5,866 nt of DNA, taken from Spirochaetaceae bacterium. Its GTDB lineage: Bacteria > Spirochaetota > Spirochaetia > Treponematales > Treponemataceae. The notes under the pieces were generated by a model. The model was not told where the DNA came from, searched no databases, and was given only the letters and a program-made list of their open reading frames with translations. The stretch is from NCBI GenBank assembly GCA_031271875.1, contig JAISVD010000262.1, positions 1 through 5,866 of the forward strand, given 5' to 3'. Shown here in pieces: positions 1-5,866 of this stretch. How positions within the stretch are numbered: position 1 is the stretch's first letter; each line of letters begins with the position of its first letter. The position numbers and the translations under genes are program-made.

Positions 1-81
1 ACCTATGTCGCATCGGCCGTAACTGCGATAGCGAACTTCTTGCGCCTCCTCCTCCTTTCACGAAGCAGAAGAAGGTGAATC

Positions 82-110
82 AATTGCAAAAGGCGGTTGC
101 TTTTGCAATT
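82..110. repeat. 11-bp inverted repeat (hairpin) upstream of the peptidase gene
   Basis: AATTGCAAAAG at 82-92 is the exact reverse complement of CTTTTGCAATT at 100-110, with a 7-base spacer. The structure ends 29 bases before the peptidase ATG. It could be the terminator of a gene left of the window, an operator, or a 5' leader hairpin. There is no run of T after either arm, so an intrinsic terminator is not well supported. A weak promoter-like pair, TTGCAA at 103-108 and GATAAT at 127-132 (18-base spacer), overlaps the right arm. That would favour an operator role but would put the transcript start almost on the ATG, so I do not annotate it as a promoter. The repeat itself is certain; its role is inferred. 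Confidence 0.55.
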
Positions 111-122
111 ACTTCTATAAAT

Positions 123-127
123 AAGGG
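123..127 (+). promoter_or_regulatory. Possible ribosome binding site of the M3 peptidase gene
   Basis: AAGGG lies 12 bases before the ATG at 140. The spacing is longer than ideal, so initiation may be modest. No other Met codon in this frame lies near the start, and the conserved PRW block begins at residue 14, as expected for the family. The ATG at 140 is therefore the best start. Confidence 0.45.
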
Positions 128-139
128 ATAATTAGTATT

Positions 140-1675
140 ATGGAAAATAAAAATGTTATTTCCGCCAAAGCGGAGGTTCCCCGCTGGAAGATGGGATCGA
201 TCTATTCCGGTTTTGAATCTGAAGGCTGCATCCACGATACCGGCGCCCTTGACAAGGTCCTTTCGGCGCTCGAATTCAGCCTGAAGGAACCGGTGACCTC
301 CGATACGTTTCCCGGATGGCTCCTGGGGGCGATCACCCTCAGAAACGAGGCGGACTCGCTTCTCGTGTCCCTTTCGGCCTACGCTTCCTGCATCTATTCG
401 GCGGACACAAATAATGGGGAAGCCCTCTCCCGGATAAACGCCCTGGAAGAGATCGCCCTTGTCAGAAAAGGGCTTGAGGTCTCTTTCAGGAATATCCTCT
501 GGAGCAGCAGGCTGCTTCTGGACAGCGCCTATTCGGCTGCGCCTGAACTTGTTTCGTATAAGTGGCTTATCGATGAGGATATTACCGCCCGTACCAGGCA
601 GATGGAACCTCCCCTTGAGGAACTTGCCGAAGATATGAAGCGATGCGGGGCCGACGCCTGGAGCCGCCTGCATCAGCAGGTGACGTCAAACCTCTCCATT
701 GCCTGGGACGAAGATGCCGCCGGGAACCCGGCGGGCAGGGAACATAAAACCCTGAATGAGCTCCGCAATATGGCCTATGACAGCGACCGGGTGATACGGA
801 AACAAGCCTATCACCGGGAGCTGGAACTGCTGAAATCCGCTGAAATTCCCCTCGCCGCGGCCATAAACGGGGTCAAAGGTTCCACCGTGATCCTCAACCG
901 CCGCCGGAACTGGGAGAACGCCCTCTCAAAGAGCCTCTTTCAGTCCCGGATATCTTCAAAAACACTGAAGGCCCTCATCTCTGCGATGGAGGACTCCCTT
1001 CCCCTGTGGCGGGAGTATCTTTCCGTAAAAGCCGGACTGCTGGGCATTCCCCGGTGTTCTTTCTATGACCTTTTTGCCCCGGCCGGGTCCGCCGCCGGAA
1101 AATGGAGCTACCCCGATGCGGCGGCGCTGGTTACGGACTGCTTTTCATCCTTTTCGCCCGATATGGGGGAGCTTGCGAAACGGGCATTCAGCGAAGGGTG
1201 GATCGACGCGGAGATCCGGCGCGGCAAAGTCGGCGGGGCGTTCTGCGCGGATTTTCCGAAACAGAAGGTCTCCCGTGTCCTCACAAACTTTACCGGAACC
1301 TTTTCGGATATCACCACCATCGCCCATGAGCTGGGACACGCCTACCACCACCATTGTGTAAAAGAACTTCCCTTTGCTCAGGCCCAATATCCTATGACCC
1401 TCGCGGAAACCGCAAGCATTTTTGCCGAAACCATCGTACTTAACAGAATACTCTCCGGGGCTGAACCGGAGGCGCAGCTTTTCCTGCTGGAGACGCACCT
1501 TCAGGACGGCTGTCAGGTTATCGTGGATATACTCTCCCGCTTCTATTTTGAATCCGCAGTGTTCGAAGGCCGGGAGAAAAACGAGCTTTCCCCTGCCGAA
1601 CTCTGTTCGCTCATGGAGGATGCCCAAATCAGAACCTACGGTTCCGCCCTTCGCCGGGATGAGCTGCACCCCTAG
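140..1675 (+). CDS. N-terminal part of the M3 peptidase, ending at the TAG
   Basis: This is what would be translated if the TAG terminates: 511 residues ending in DELHP. It keeps the long helical N-terminal half and the whole zinc site (H396, E397, H400 and probable E423). It lacks the last 92 residues, which in M3 enzymes close the catalytic channel and provide tyrosines that contact substrate and stabilise the transition state. From family knowledge, a protein cut here should be inactive or unstable unless the missing part is supplied separately. This entry is the literal open reading frame; the entry for 140-1954 describes the gene as a whole. Confidence 0.6.
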   Translation: MENKNVISAKAEVPRWKMGSIYSGFESEGCIHDTGALDKVLSALEFSLKEPVTSDTFPGWLLGAITLRNEADSLLVSLSAYASCIYSADTNNGEALSRINALEEIALVRKGLEVSFRNILWSSRLLLDSAYSAAPELVSYKWLIDEDITARTRQMEPPLEELAEDMKRCGADAWSRLHQQVTSNLSIAWDEDAAGNPAGREHKTLNELRNMAYDSDRVIRKQAYHRELELLKSAEIPLAAAINGVKGSTVILNRRRNWENALSKSLFQSRISSKTLKALISAMEDSLPLWREYLSVKAGLLGIPRCSFYDLFAPAGSAAGKWSYPDAAALVTDCFSSFSPDMGELAKRAFSEGWIDAEIRRGKVGGAFCADFPKQKVSRVLTNFTGTFSDITTIAHELGHAYHHHCVKELPFAQAQYPMTLAETASIFAETIVLNRILSGAEPEAQLFLLETHLQDGCQVIVDILSRFYFESAVFEGREKNELSPAELCSLMEDAQIRTYGSALRRDELHP

Positions 1676-1954
1676 ATGTGGGCGGTCAAGAGCCATTACT
1701 ATGAGAGCGAGCTGGATTTCTACAATTTCCCCTATGCCTTCGGACTGCTTTTTGCCGCGGCGTTGTACAGCCGCTATGAAAAGGAGGGCTCTGAGTTCGC
1801 GGAAACCTACCGGCTTCTGCTCTCGGAAACCGGCAGGCTTCCCTGCGAACAGGTGTGCCGGAAGGCAGGTTTCGATATCCAGGATAAGGCTTTCTGGGCG
1901 GAAGGGCTTTCCCAGTACGCAAAAACTCTTTCCCGGTTGAAGGAGTTCGCCTGA
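1676..1954 (+). CDS. C-terminal part of the M3 peptidase, possible reinitiation product
   Basis: The frame opens with the ATG immediately after the TAG and encodes 92 residues in the same frame, ending in TGA. It contains MWAVK, HYY and FYNFPYAFG, the conserved C-terminal M3 signature, then a helical tail ending LSRLKEFA. The Met is the ordinary conserved Met of the MWAVK block, so its position next to the stop may be chance. A stop directly followed by a start can permit translational coupling. However, only a poor Shine-Dalgarno-like GGGATGAG (1656-1663) lies upstream, 12 bases away. Separate production of this fragment is possible but unproven; it is more likely the remnant of an interrupted gene. 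Confidence 0.4.
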   Translation: MWAVKSHYYESELDFYNFPYAFGLLFAAALYSRYEKEGSEFAETYRLLLSETGRLPCEQVCRKAGFDIQDKAFWAEGLSQYAKTLSRLKEFA

Positions 1955-1973
1955 TCCTCCTCCTGTGATAATG

Positions 1974-2020
1974 GAAGGAAACAGTGATTTATGCTCAATG
2001 CCTAAATCACTGTTTCCTTC
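1974..2020. terminator. Perfect 18-bp inverted repeat between convergent genes, likely bidirectional terminator
   Basis: GAAGGAAACAGTGATTTA (1974-1991) and its exact reverse complement (2003-2020) flank an 11-base loop. The repeat lies 19 bases after the peptidase stop, and its right arm overlaps two bases of the fic stop codon (2019-2021). Its place between two convergent genes suggests it ends transcripts from both sides or protects their 3' ends. Neither arm is followed by a clear T run; the pyrimidine-rich TTTCCTTC ends the right arm itself. Rho-independent strength is therefore uncertain. The stem is only moderately GC-rich. Confidence 0.6.
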
Positions 2021-2765
2021 ATATATCCTGAAAAACCTCCTCCCAGGTCTGTACCGTCTGATCCCTTAAAAAAGTGAACACCGTATCGATATTTTCATCT
2101 TCATCATACATCCGCAGGGCTTCATAATACTCCTGTTTCTGCTCGTTATGGATGATCAGCGGCGGATGATCATGAGTCAGAAGATAGTAGTTGAGCAGCG
2201 CCCGTCCGACCCGGCCGTTTCCGTCCGCAAAGGGATGGATATATTCAAACTGAACATGAAAATAAGTCCCCGCCTTGAGGATGTTCTGTCCTGCGTATTC
2301 ATTTATCTCGCGGAGCAGCATATCTATATCCTCTTCGACCTCTCTGGCGGGAGAACCCGCTTTGTGCTTACCTGCAACATAATCGTGCTTCTTGAATTTC
2401 CCGGGACGTTCCTCTTTTTCGATATAATACGATTCGTTATAGGTCCCGCTGGTAAGGATGCAGTGGATCTCCTTTACCAGCATAATTGTTATGGGTTCCC
2501 TCAGGACAATCTTATCACGAAGATAATCGTAACAGAATTTCTGGTTCCGCTGTTCAAAGAGCGTCCGGGGATCGCCGGTATAGCCGCTTACCTTTCCGGT
2601 TTCAAAAATTTCCTCTGTATCATTATAGGTAATGACATCGTTTTCGATCTTTCCGCTGTGGTAGGCAAAAAGTACGCGGAACCTTTTAAGGTATCGATCA
2701 AGCTCGGCGGTGGTCCGGACGCTGAATGTCTTCCAGAGCCCGGTAATCCTTTCATAATTATCCAT
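2019..2765 (-). CDS. Fic domain protein, class II, with N-terminal inhibitory helix motif
   Basis: The product has 248 residues. Fic enzymes usually transfer AMP from ATP to Tyr, Ser or Thr of a target protein, and some use other nucleotides or remove AMP. The active-site motif HPFADGNGRVGR is complete at 177-188: catalytic H177, metal-binding D181, phosphate-binding G182-N183-G184-R185, and R188. The segment SGKIEN at 37-42 fits the class II inhibitory pattern [S/T]xxxE[G/N]; E41 would block ATP binding, so the enzyme should be self-restrained. The stretch from about 120 to 140 (Lys and Gly rich) is where the substrate-binding flap belongs. There is no signal peptide or membrane segment, so it is likely cytoplasmic. 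I chose the ATG at 2765 because AAAGG lies 8 bases ahead of it. A longer frame begins at a TTG at 2834, but that start falls inside the probable promoter. No adjacent antitoxin gene is visible. Target unknown. Confidence 0.92.
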   Translation of the reverse strand: MDNYERITGLWKTFSVRTTAELDRYLKRFRVLFAYHSGKIENDVITYNDTEEIFETGKVSGYTGDPRTLFEQRNQKFCYDYLRDKIVLREPITIMLVKEIHCILTSGTYNESYYIEKEERPGKFKKHDYVAGKHKAGSPAREVEEDIDMLLREINEYAGQNILKAGTYFHVQFEYIHPFADGNGRVGRALLNYYLLTHDHPPLIIHNEQKQEYYEALRMYDEDENIDTVFTFLRDQTVQTWEEVFQDI

Positions 2766-2773
2766 AAAAAGTA

Positions 2774-2778
2774 CCTTT
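2774..2778 (-). promoter_or_regulatory. Ribosome binding site fixing the fic start
   Basis: On the - strand AAAGG sits 8 bases before the ATG at 2765-2763. It favours the 248-residue start over the upstream TTG at 2834, which would add 23 residues unlike a Fic N-terminus. Confidence 0.65.
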
Positions 2779-2806
2779 ACATTGAAATTTCCGGATATTT
2801 TTATCC

Positions 2807-2834
2807 AGTATACACCTGATTTCGTAAAAAACAA
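2807..2834 (-). promoter_or_regulatory. Candidate sigma70-type promoter of fic
   Basis: Read on the - strand, TTGTTT (2834-2829) and TATACT (2812-2807) are separated by 16 bases, giving a predicted start near 2800 and a leader of about 35 bases. A short inverted repeat, GGATA (2793-2797) and TATCC (2802-2806) around TTTT, lies directly downstream over the predicted start and could be an operator. Predicted by eye only. Confidence 0.45.
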
Positions 2835-2844
2835 TGGAATTTAT

Positions 2845-2858
2845 ATCGAAACTTCGAT
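2845..2858. promoter_or_regulatory. 14-bp palindrome in the divergent spacer, possible operator
   Basis: ATCGAA (2845-2850) and TTCGAT (2853-2858) form a perfect inverted repeat around AC. It lies just upstream of the predicted fic -35 box and about 47 bases upstream of the macroglobulin -35 box, where one dimeric regulator could affect both genes. No cognate regulator is seen in the window. Confidence 0.35.
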
Positions 2859-2870
2859 TTTTGTATACAT

Positions 2871-2898
2871 TTTTGGGAATTTTGGGACAATTTTGGGA
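2871..2898. repeat. Three direct repeats of TTTTGGGA
   Basis: TTTTGGGA occurs at 2871-2878, 2880-2887 and 2891-2898, with start-to-start spacings of 9 and 11 bases. The last copy ends 6 bases before the macroglobulin -35 box. Spacing close to one helical turn suits an activator or repressor array, but it may be simple low-complexity drift in an AT-rich spacer. Confidence 0.5.
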
Positions 2899-2904
2899 TA
2901 TTAC

Positions 2905-2934
2905 TTGTCAAAACCGTGATAGTAAAGATATAAT
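2905..2934 (+). promoter_or_regulatory. Strong sigma70-type promoter of the macroglobulin gene
   Basis: TTGTCA (2905-2910) and a consensus TATAAT (2929-2934) are separated by 18 bases. The predicted transcript start is near 2941, giving a short leader of about 23 bases to the GTG at 2964. This also argues against the ATG at 2949, which would be only about 8 bases from the 5' end with no room for a ribosome binding site. Confidence 0.7.
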
Positions 2935-2950
2935 TAACCTCACAAAAAAT

Positions 2951-2956
2951 GAGAGG
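2951..2956 (+). promoter_or_regulatory. Ribosome binding site that selects the GTG start at 2964
   Basis: GAGAGG lies 7 bases before GTG 2964-2966, ideal spacing. The alternative in-frame ATG at 2949 overlaps this element and has no Shine-Dalgarno sequence of its own. Confidence 0.65.
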
Positions 2957-2963
2957 TTTTGAA

Positions 2964-5866
2964 GTGCATTTTGAACATACCGAACATACGTATATCCCGT
3001 TTCAGGCCCGTCTGTTTATGACAGCGGCGGCGGTTTTGTTTTTTGCGGGAATTACCCTTTCCTGCGGAACCGGTGAACTGAAAGCCCCCGCTCCCGACGC
3101 GAGGTTTATCGCCGCCCATACCGGCGGCATTGTTTCCCTGTATGACCCGATAAAGGTCGTGTTCAATGATCCCCGGGGCGGAGAAAAACCGGTCTCCGGC
3201 GAAGCCTTCAGACTGTCCCCTCCGGCGCAGGGCAGTGTGTCCTGGGAGAACGACTATACCCTGGTCTTTACCCCCTCCCGGGCCCTCAAGCCCAGAACCC
3301 GTTACCAGGCGGTGGTAACACCGGCGTCCTTCACTGCCGACGGCGGGGTTCCCTTTGCGTTTGAATTCGGAACATCCCCGGCGGCTTTCGAGGTCCGTTT
3401 TGATCCTGTCAGAACCGATTCTCCCGAAGGGATCCGCATATCCGGGACGATTACTGCGGAGAAGGGTCTCTCCGATTCGGGCATCGAAAAAACCCTGCGG
3501 TACGGGGAACTCTCAAAACCTGAATGGATACATGAGGAAACAGTGCACCGCTTTGCCTTTCCCCCGGTGGAACGGGGAAAGCAGGATCGCACTGTTGCGG
3601 TCAGGTGGAACGGCGGCCCCCTCGGATCTTCGGAAAAAGGGGAAGTGTCCTTTCTCATTCCTGAACTGAACCGCTTTGAGGTGCTCGATATACAGCAGCC
3701 CGATCCCAATACCCTGCTGGTGACCTTTTCATCTCCCCTGAAGAAGAACCAGGACCTGCGGGGGTTCATTTCTCTGTCGGGGAACACCGGCGTCCGCTAT
3801 TCGGTGGAGGACAATATCGCGCGGATCTACGGCAGCGACGGCATCCCGGAGGATGCGGTACTTTCCATTCAGGATATGACCGACGCTTACGGTGGAAAAC
3901 TGTACAGACCGGTGCAATATACAGTCACCCGGAAGTGGGAGCTCCCTGCGGCGCGGTTCGGGAACGGCGGAAATATTCTGCCCACAACCCAGGGAACCTC
4001 ACTGGTGGTGGAAACGAAAAACCTCTGCGGCCTCATTGTGGAGGCCTTTGAAATACCCGACCGGAACATGACCCAGTTCCTTCAGGTGAACGACCTTGCC
4101 GGAACCCGGGAGCTCTACCGTGTGGGGGAACCTGTCTGGGTCAAATCATTCGATGACCTTCCTTGGTCCGATTCGGACAAGAATCAGTGGGTGCGCCGCG
4201 GACTTGACCTTTCGGAACTGAGCCGCAGCCATCCTGACAGTATGTTCAGGATCAGAATAACCTTCAGGCACCGTCACGTCAAATATCAGTGCGAGTCGAA
4301 CCACGCCGATTTTTCCGGGCTTGAATTTCCGGATGACACGCTGCCCCCCTATCCGGGTGACACCGGGGTCAGGGAAAAGAGCAACTGGGACTATTACGAA
4401 AACCATTCCCGGAACAGTTCCGACTGGTACCGTTTCCGCACGGATCCCTGCCATCCCGCTTTCTATACCCCCTTTTCAGACCATGATATAACAGTGGGCC
4501 GTAATGTGCTGGTTTCAGATCTGGGGCTGCTGGTAAAGCGGGGCGTCTCCGGTGAATGGCTGGCGGCGGCGACCAGGCTCGGCACGGCGGATCCCGCATC
4601 GGGGACAGAGCTCCAGCTTGTCAGTTTTCAGGGACGGGTACTCCAGACCGTGAAGACCGGCAGGGACGGCCTGGCTTCGTTCAAACCGGAACCGGCGGCG
4701 GCGTTTCTTTACGGATATAATGGAAAGAACCGGGCATACCTCAGACTGAATGATTCCCTTGCCCTCGCGACGAGTCATTTTGATCTTGCCGGTGAGCGGG
4801 TCGATGATGGCGTAAAGGGGATGATATATGGCGACCGGGGGGTATGGCGTCCCGGGGATACCCTTTTCCTGACCTTTCTGCTGGAGGACACGAAGAATAT
4901 CCTCCCTCCGGATCATCCGGTTCTGTTTGAACTGGAGGACCCCCAGGGCCGGATAGCCGAGACCCGGACCTATACCTCTTCGGTCAATGGTTTCTACGCG
5001 ATCCCCGCAGCCACCGCCGAAACAGCCCCTACCGGGGACTGGATCGCCCGTGTCCGGGTCGGAGGAAAGGTCTTTACGAAAAACCTCAAAATCGAAACGG
5101 TCATGCCCAACAGATTGAAGATGACCTTGGATACCGGTTCCTCTTCAGGCGGATACCTCGATTCCTCGAAGACCCCCATGACCCTCGAAGCCGCATGGCT
5201 CCACGGCGCTTCCGCTCCCAATCTCAAGGCAGACATTTCCGTGGTTTTTTCCGACCGGGAGACAACCTTTCCGGGTTACTCCGAATACACCTTCCGGGAC
5301 AACTCCCGCGGGGTCTCCTCCGAACGGCACATGATATATGAGGGCCGCCTGGACGGTAAAAGCCAGGGGAAATTCCAGGTAGAACTCTCTCCGGGAGGCA
5401 GCGTTCCCGGAAAGCTCTACGCCAGGTTCCTGACACGGGTATTTGAGCCTTCGGGGGTGTTCTCTTCGGAACAGATATCGATGGATTTCTCCCCGTACAA
5501 AAGATATATCGGGATCAAGCTCCCCAAGGGGGATGAGGCCCGGAACATGCTGCTCACCGATACGGATCATCCTGCGGAGATTGTCGTTGTCGATTCCGAT
5601 GGTAAACCGGTGCGGGAGAGGGTCCAGCTTGAATGCGCGCTGTATGAGATGAAGTGGCGCTGGTGGTGGGAGAAGGGCGGAAACGAGGCCGCTGACTTCA
5701 CCAGCGCCCTCTCCCGGAGTCCGGTAATGCGGGAGACAATACAGGTGGAAAACGGGAAGGGAAGCTGGAATTTCCGGGTGAACTATCCCTCCTGGGGCCG
5801 GTATCTCGTTATAATCCGGGACAAAAACGGCGGACATGCCGCGTCACAGTCCCTCTATATTGACTG
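2964..5866 (+). CDS. Alpha-2-macroglobulin family lipoprotein, 5' part (3' end outside window)
   Basis: The frame is open from GTG 2964 to the window edge: 967 codons plus two bases, roughly half of what large bacterial alpha-2-macroglobulins have. These proteins are thought to sit in the periplasm, usually membrane-anchored, and trap attacking proteases. Residues 17-33 form a hydrophobic signal segment followed by C34, giving a likely lipoprotein with the loose lipobox TLSC. Regions at about 44-140 and 238-318 look like beta-sandwich Ig-like domains. DPCHPAFY near 494-501 and the following VSDLGLLVK stretch resemble conserved blocks of this family. GDRGVWRPGD at 623-632 is the MG2-domain signature, and WRWWW at 898-902 is another recognisable family block. 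The bait region and any CxEQ thioester would lie downstream, so trapping chemistry cannot be judged. A strong promoter precedes the gene. An ATG at 2949 would add five residues; I prefer the GTG for its ribosome binding site. No penicillin-binding protein gene, a common partner, is in view. Confidence 0.9.
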   Translation, partial: MHFEHTEHTYIPFQARLFMTAAAVLFFAGITLSCGTGELKAPAPDARFIAAHTGGIVSLYDPIKVVFNDPRGGEKPVSGEAFRLSPPAQGSVSWENDYTLVFTPSRALKPRTRYQAVVTPASFTADGGVPFAFEFGTSPAAFEVRFDPVRTDSPEGIRISGTITAEKGLSDSGIEKTLRYGELSKPEWIHEETVHRFAFPPVERGKQDRTVAVRWNGGPLGSSEKGEVSFLIPELNRFEVLDIQQPDPNTLLVTFSSPLKKNQDLRGFISLSGNTGVRYSVEDNIARIYGSDGIPEDAVLSIQDMTDAYGGKLYRPVQYTVTRKWELPAARFGNGGNILPTTQGTSLVVETKNLCGLIVEAFEIPDRNMTQFLQVNDLAGTRELYRVGEPVWVKSFDDLPWSDSDKNQWVRRGLDLSELSRSHPDSMFRIRITFRHRHVKYQCESNHADFSGLEFPDDTLPPYPGDTGVREKSNWDYYENHSRNSSDWYRFRTDPCHPAFYTPFSDHDITVGRNVLVSDLGLLVKRGVSGEWLAAATRLGTADPASGTELQLVSFQGRVLQTVKTGRDGLASFKPEPAAAFLYGYNGKNRAYLRLNDSLALATSHFDLAGERVDDGVKGMIYGDRGVWRPGDTLFLTFLLEDTKNILPPDHPVLFELEDPQGRIAETRTYTSSVNGFYAIPAATAETAPTGDWIARVRVGGKVFTKNLKIETVMPNRLKMTLDTGSSSGGYLDSSKTPMTLEAAWLHGASAPNLKADISVVFSDRETTFPGYSEYTFRDNSRGVSSERHMIYEGRLDGKSQGKFQVELSPGGSVPGKLYARFLTRVFEPSGVFSSEQISMDFSPYKRYIGIKLPKGDEARNMLLTDTDHPAEIVVVDSDGKPVRERVQLECALYEMKWRWWWEKGGNEAADFTSALSRSPVMRETIQVENGKGSWNFRVNYPSWGRYLVIIRDKNGGHAASQSLYID

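Larger units (their letters stand above)
140..1954 (+). pseudogene. pepF: M3 family oligoendopeptidase (PepF type), interrupted by an in-frame TAG
   Basis: The frame encodes a 604-residue M3B zinc metallopeptidase if codon 512 (TAG, 1673-1675) is read as an amino acid; about 600 residues is usual for PepF. Members are generally cytoplasmic and hydrolyse short oligopeptides. No signal peptide is visible. Features seen in order are PRW at 14-16, a GGAFC block at 365-369, the zinc and catalytic motif HELGH at 396-400, and the probable third zinc ligand E423 in LAETAS. After the TAG come MWAVK, HYY (519-521) and FYNFPYAFG (527-535), which supply substrate-binding aromatic residues in M3 enzymes. 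The TAG falls where relatives normally have Tyr (LHPY-MWAVK), one third-base change from TAT or TAC. There is no frameshift and no other damage, so the lesion is recent, a sequencing error, or tolerated. The gene looks monocistronic and converges on fic. Family assignment is firm; functional status is open. Confidence 0.85.

Noticed and set aside
36..58. Pyrimidine-rich tract (CTCCTCCTCC); its complement resembles a strong ribosome binding site on the - strand
   Set aside because: No start codon follows at suitable distance on the - strand within the window, so a leftward gene cannot be supported.
3..131. Open frame to TAA at 129-131, possible C-terminus of an upstream gene
   Set aside because: It is only about 42 codons, shows no recognisable motif, and reads through the hairpin at 82-110, so it is probably chance.
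80..673. 197-residue - strand reading frame over the peptidase start
   Set aside because: It mirrors the peptidase coding sequence, crosses the upstream hairpin, and has no recognisable domain.
1673..1675. TAG read as pyrrolysine or by a reassigned genetic code
   Set aside because: The position is normally Tyr, no pyl genes are in view, and there is only one such codon in about 1,800 in-frame codons. Error or point mutation is simpler.
1422..1940. 172-residue + strand frame spanning the TAG in another phase
   Set aside because: It is rich in Arg, Ser and Pro, typical of an out-of-phase reading; the conserved peptidase blocks lie in the other frame on both sides of the TAG, so no frameshift is needed.
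2148..2819. 223-residue + strand reading frame opposite fic
   Set aside because: It is antisense to a convincing Fic protein, has no recognisable motif, and its composition reflects the complementary codons.
5145..5837. 230-residue - strand reading frame opposite the macroglobulin gene
   Set aside because: It overlaps conserved macroglobulin coding sequence and resembles no family; long antisense frames are common in GC-rich genes.

Overview
The window holds three protein genes on a GC-rich bacterial background: a zinc oligopeptidase of the M3/PepF family on the + strand, a Fic-domain protein on the - strand, and the first half of a very large alpha-2-macroglobulin-like lipoprotein on the + strand that runs off the right edge. 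There is no rRNA, tRNA, CRISPR array, insertion sequence or phage gene. The gene mix, a lipobox looser than the enteric consensus and the sigma70-type promoters fit a Gram-negative or diderm host. A spirochaete (Treponema-like) is my best guess from general resemblance only, and I hold it loosely.

Layout: positions 1-139 are an upstream flank with an 11-bp perfect inverted repeat (82-110) just ahead of the peptidase. The peptidase reading frame spans 140-1954 but is cut by an in-frame TAG at 1673-1675, exactly where the family has tyrosine in its LHPY-MWAVK block. Everything before and after the TAG reads as a normal full-length enzyme (604 residues plus the stop). A perfect 18-bp inverted repeat (1974-2020) separates the peptidase from the convergent fic gene and touches the fic stop codon. 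The fic gene (2765 down to 2019) encodes 248 residues with a complete Fic catalytic motif and an N-terminal class II inhibitory motif. It is clearly richer in A+T than its neighbours. A 198-bp AT-rich spacer (2766-2963) carries divergent promoters for fic and the macroglobulin gene, a 14-bp palindrome and three TTTTGGGA repeats. The macroglobulin gene begins at a GTG at 2964 with a good ribosome binding site. The window shows 967 codons of it, including the signal peptide and the MG2-type DRGVWRPGD block, but neither bait region nor thioester site.

The genes do not form an evident operon: peptidase and fic converge, fic and macroglobulin diverge. The macroglobulin is likely an envelope-anchored protease trap, the peptidase a cytoplasmic peptide-degrading enzyme, and Fic an accessory AMP-transferase-type regulator that may have been acquired horizontally. 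The most interesting point is the single amber codon in an otherwise intact, conserved peptidase. It may be a sequencing error, a fresh null mutation, readthrough, or a split enzyme made by reinitiation at the ATG that directly follows.
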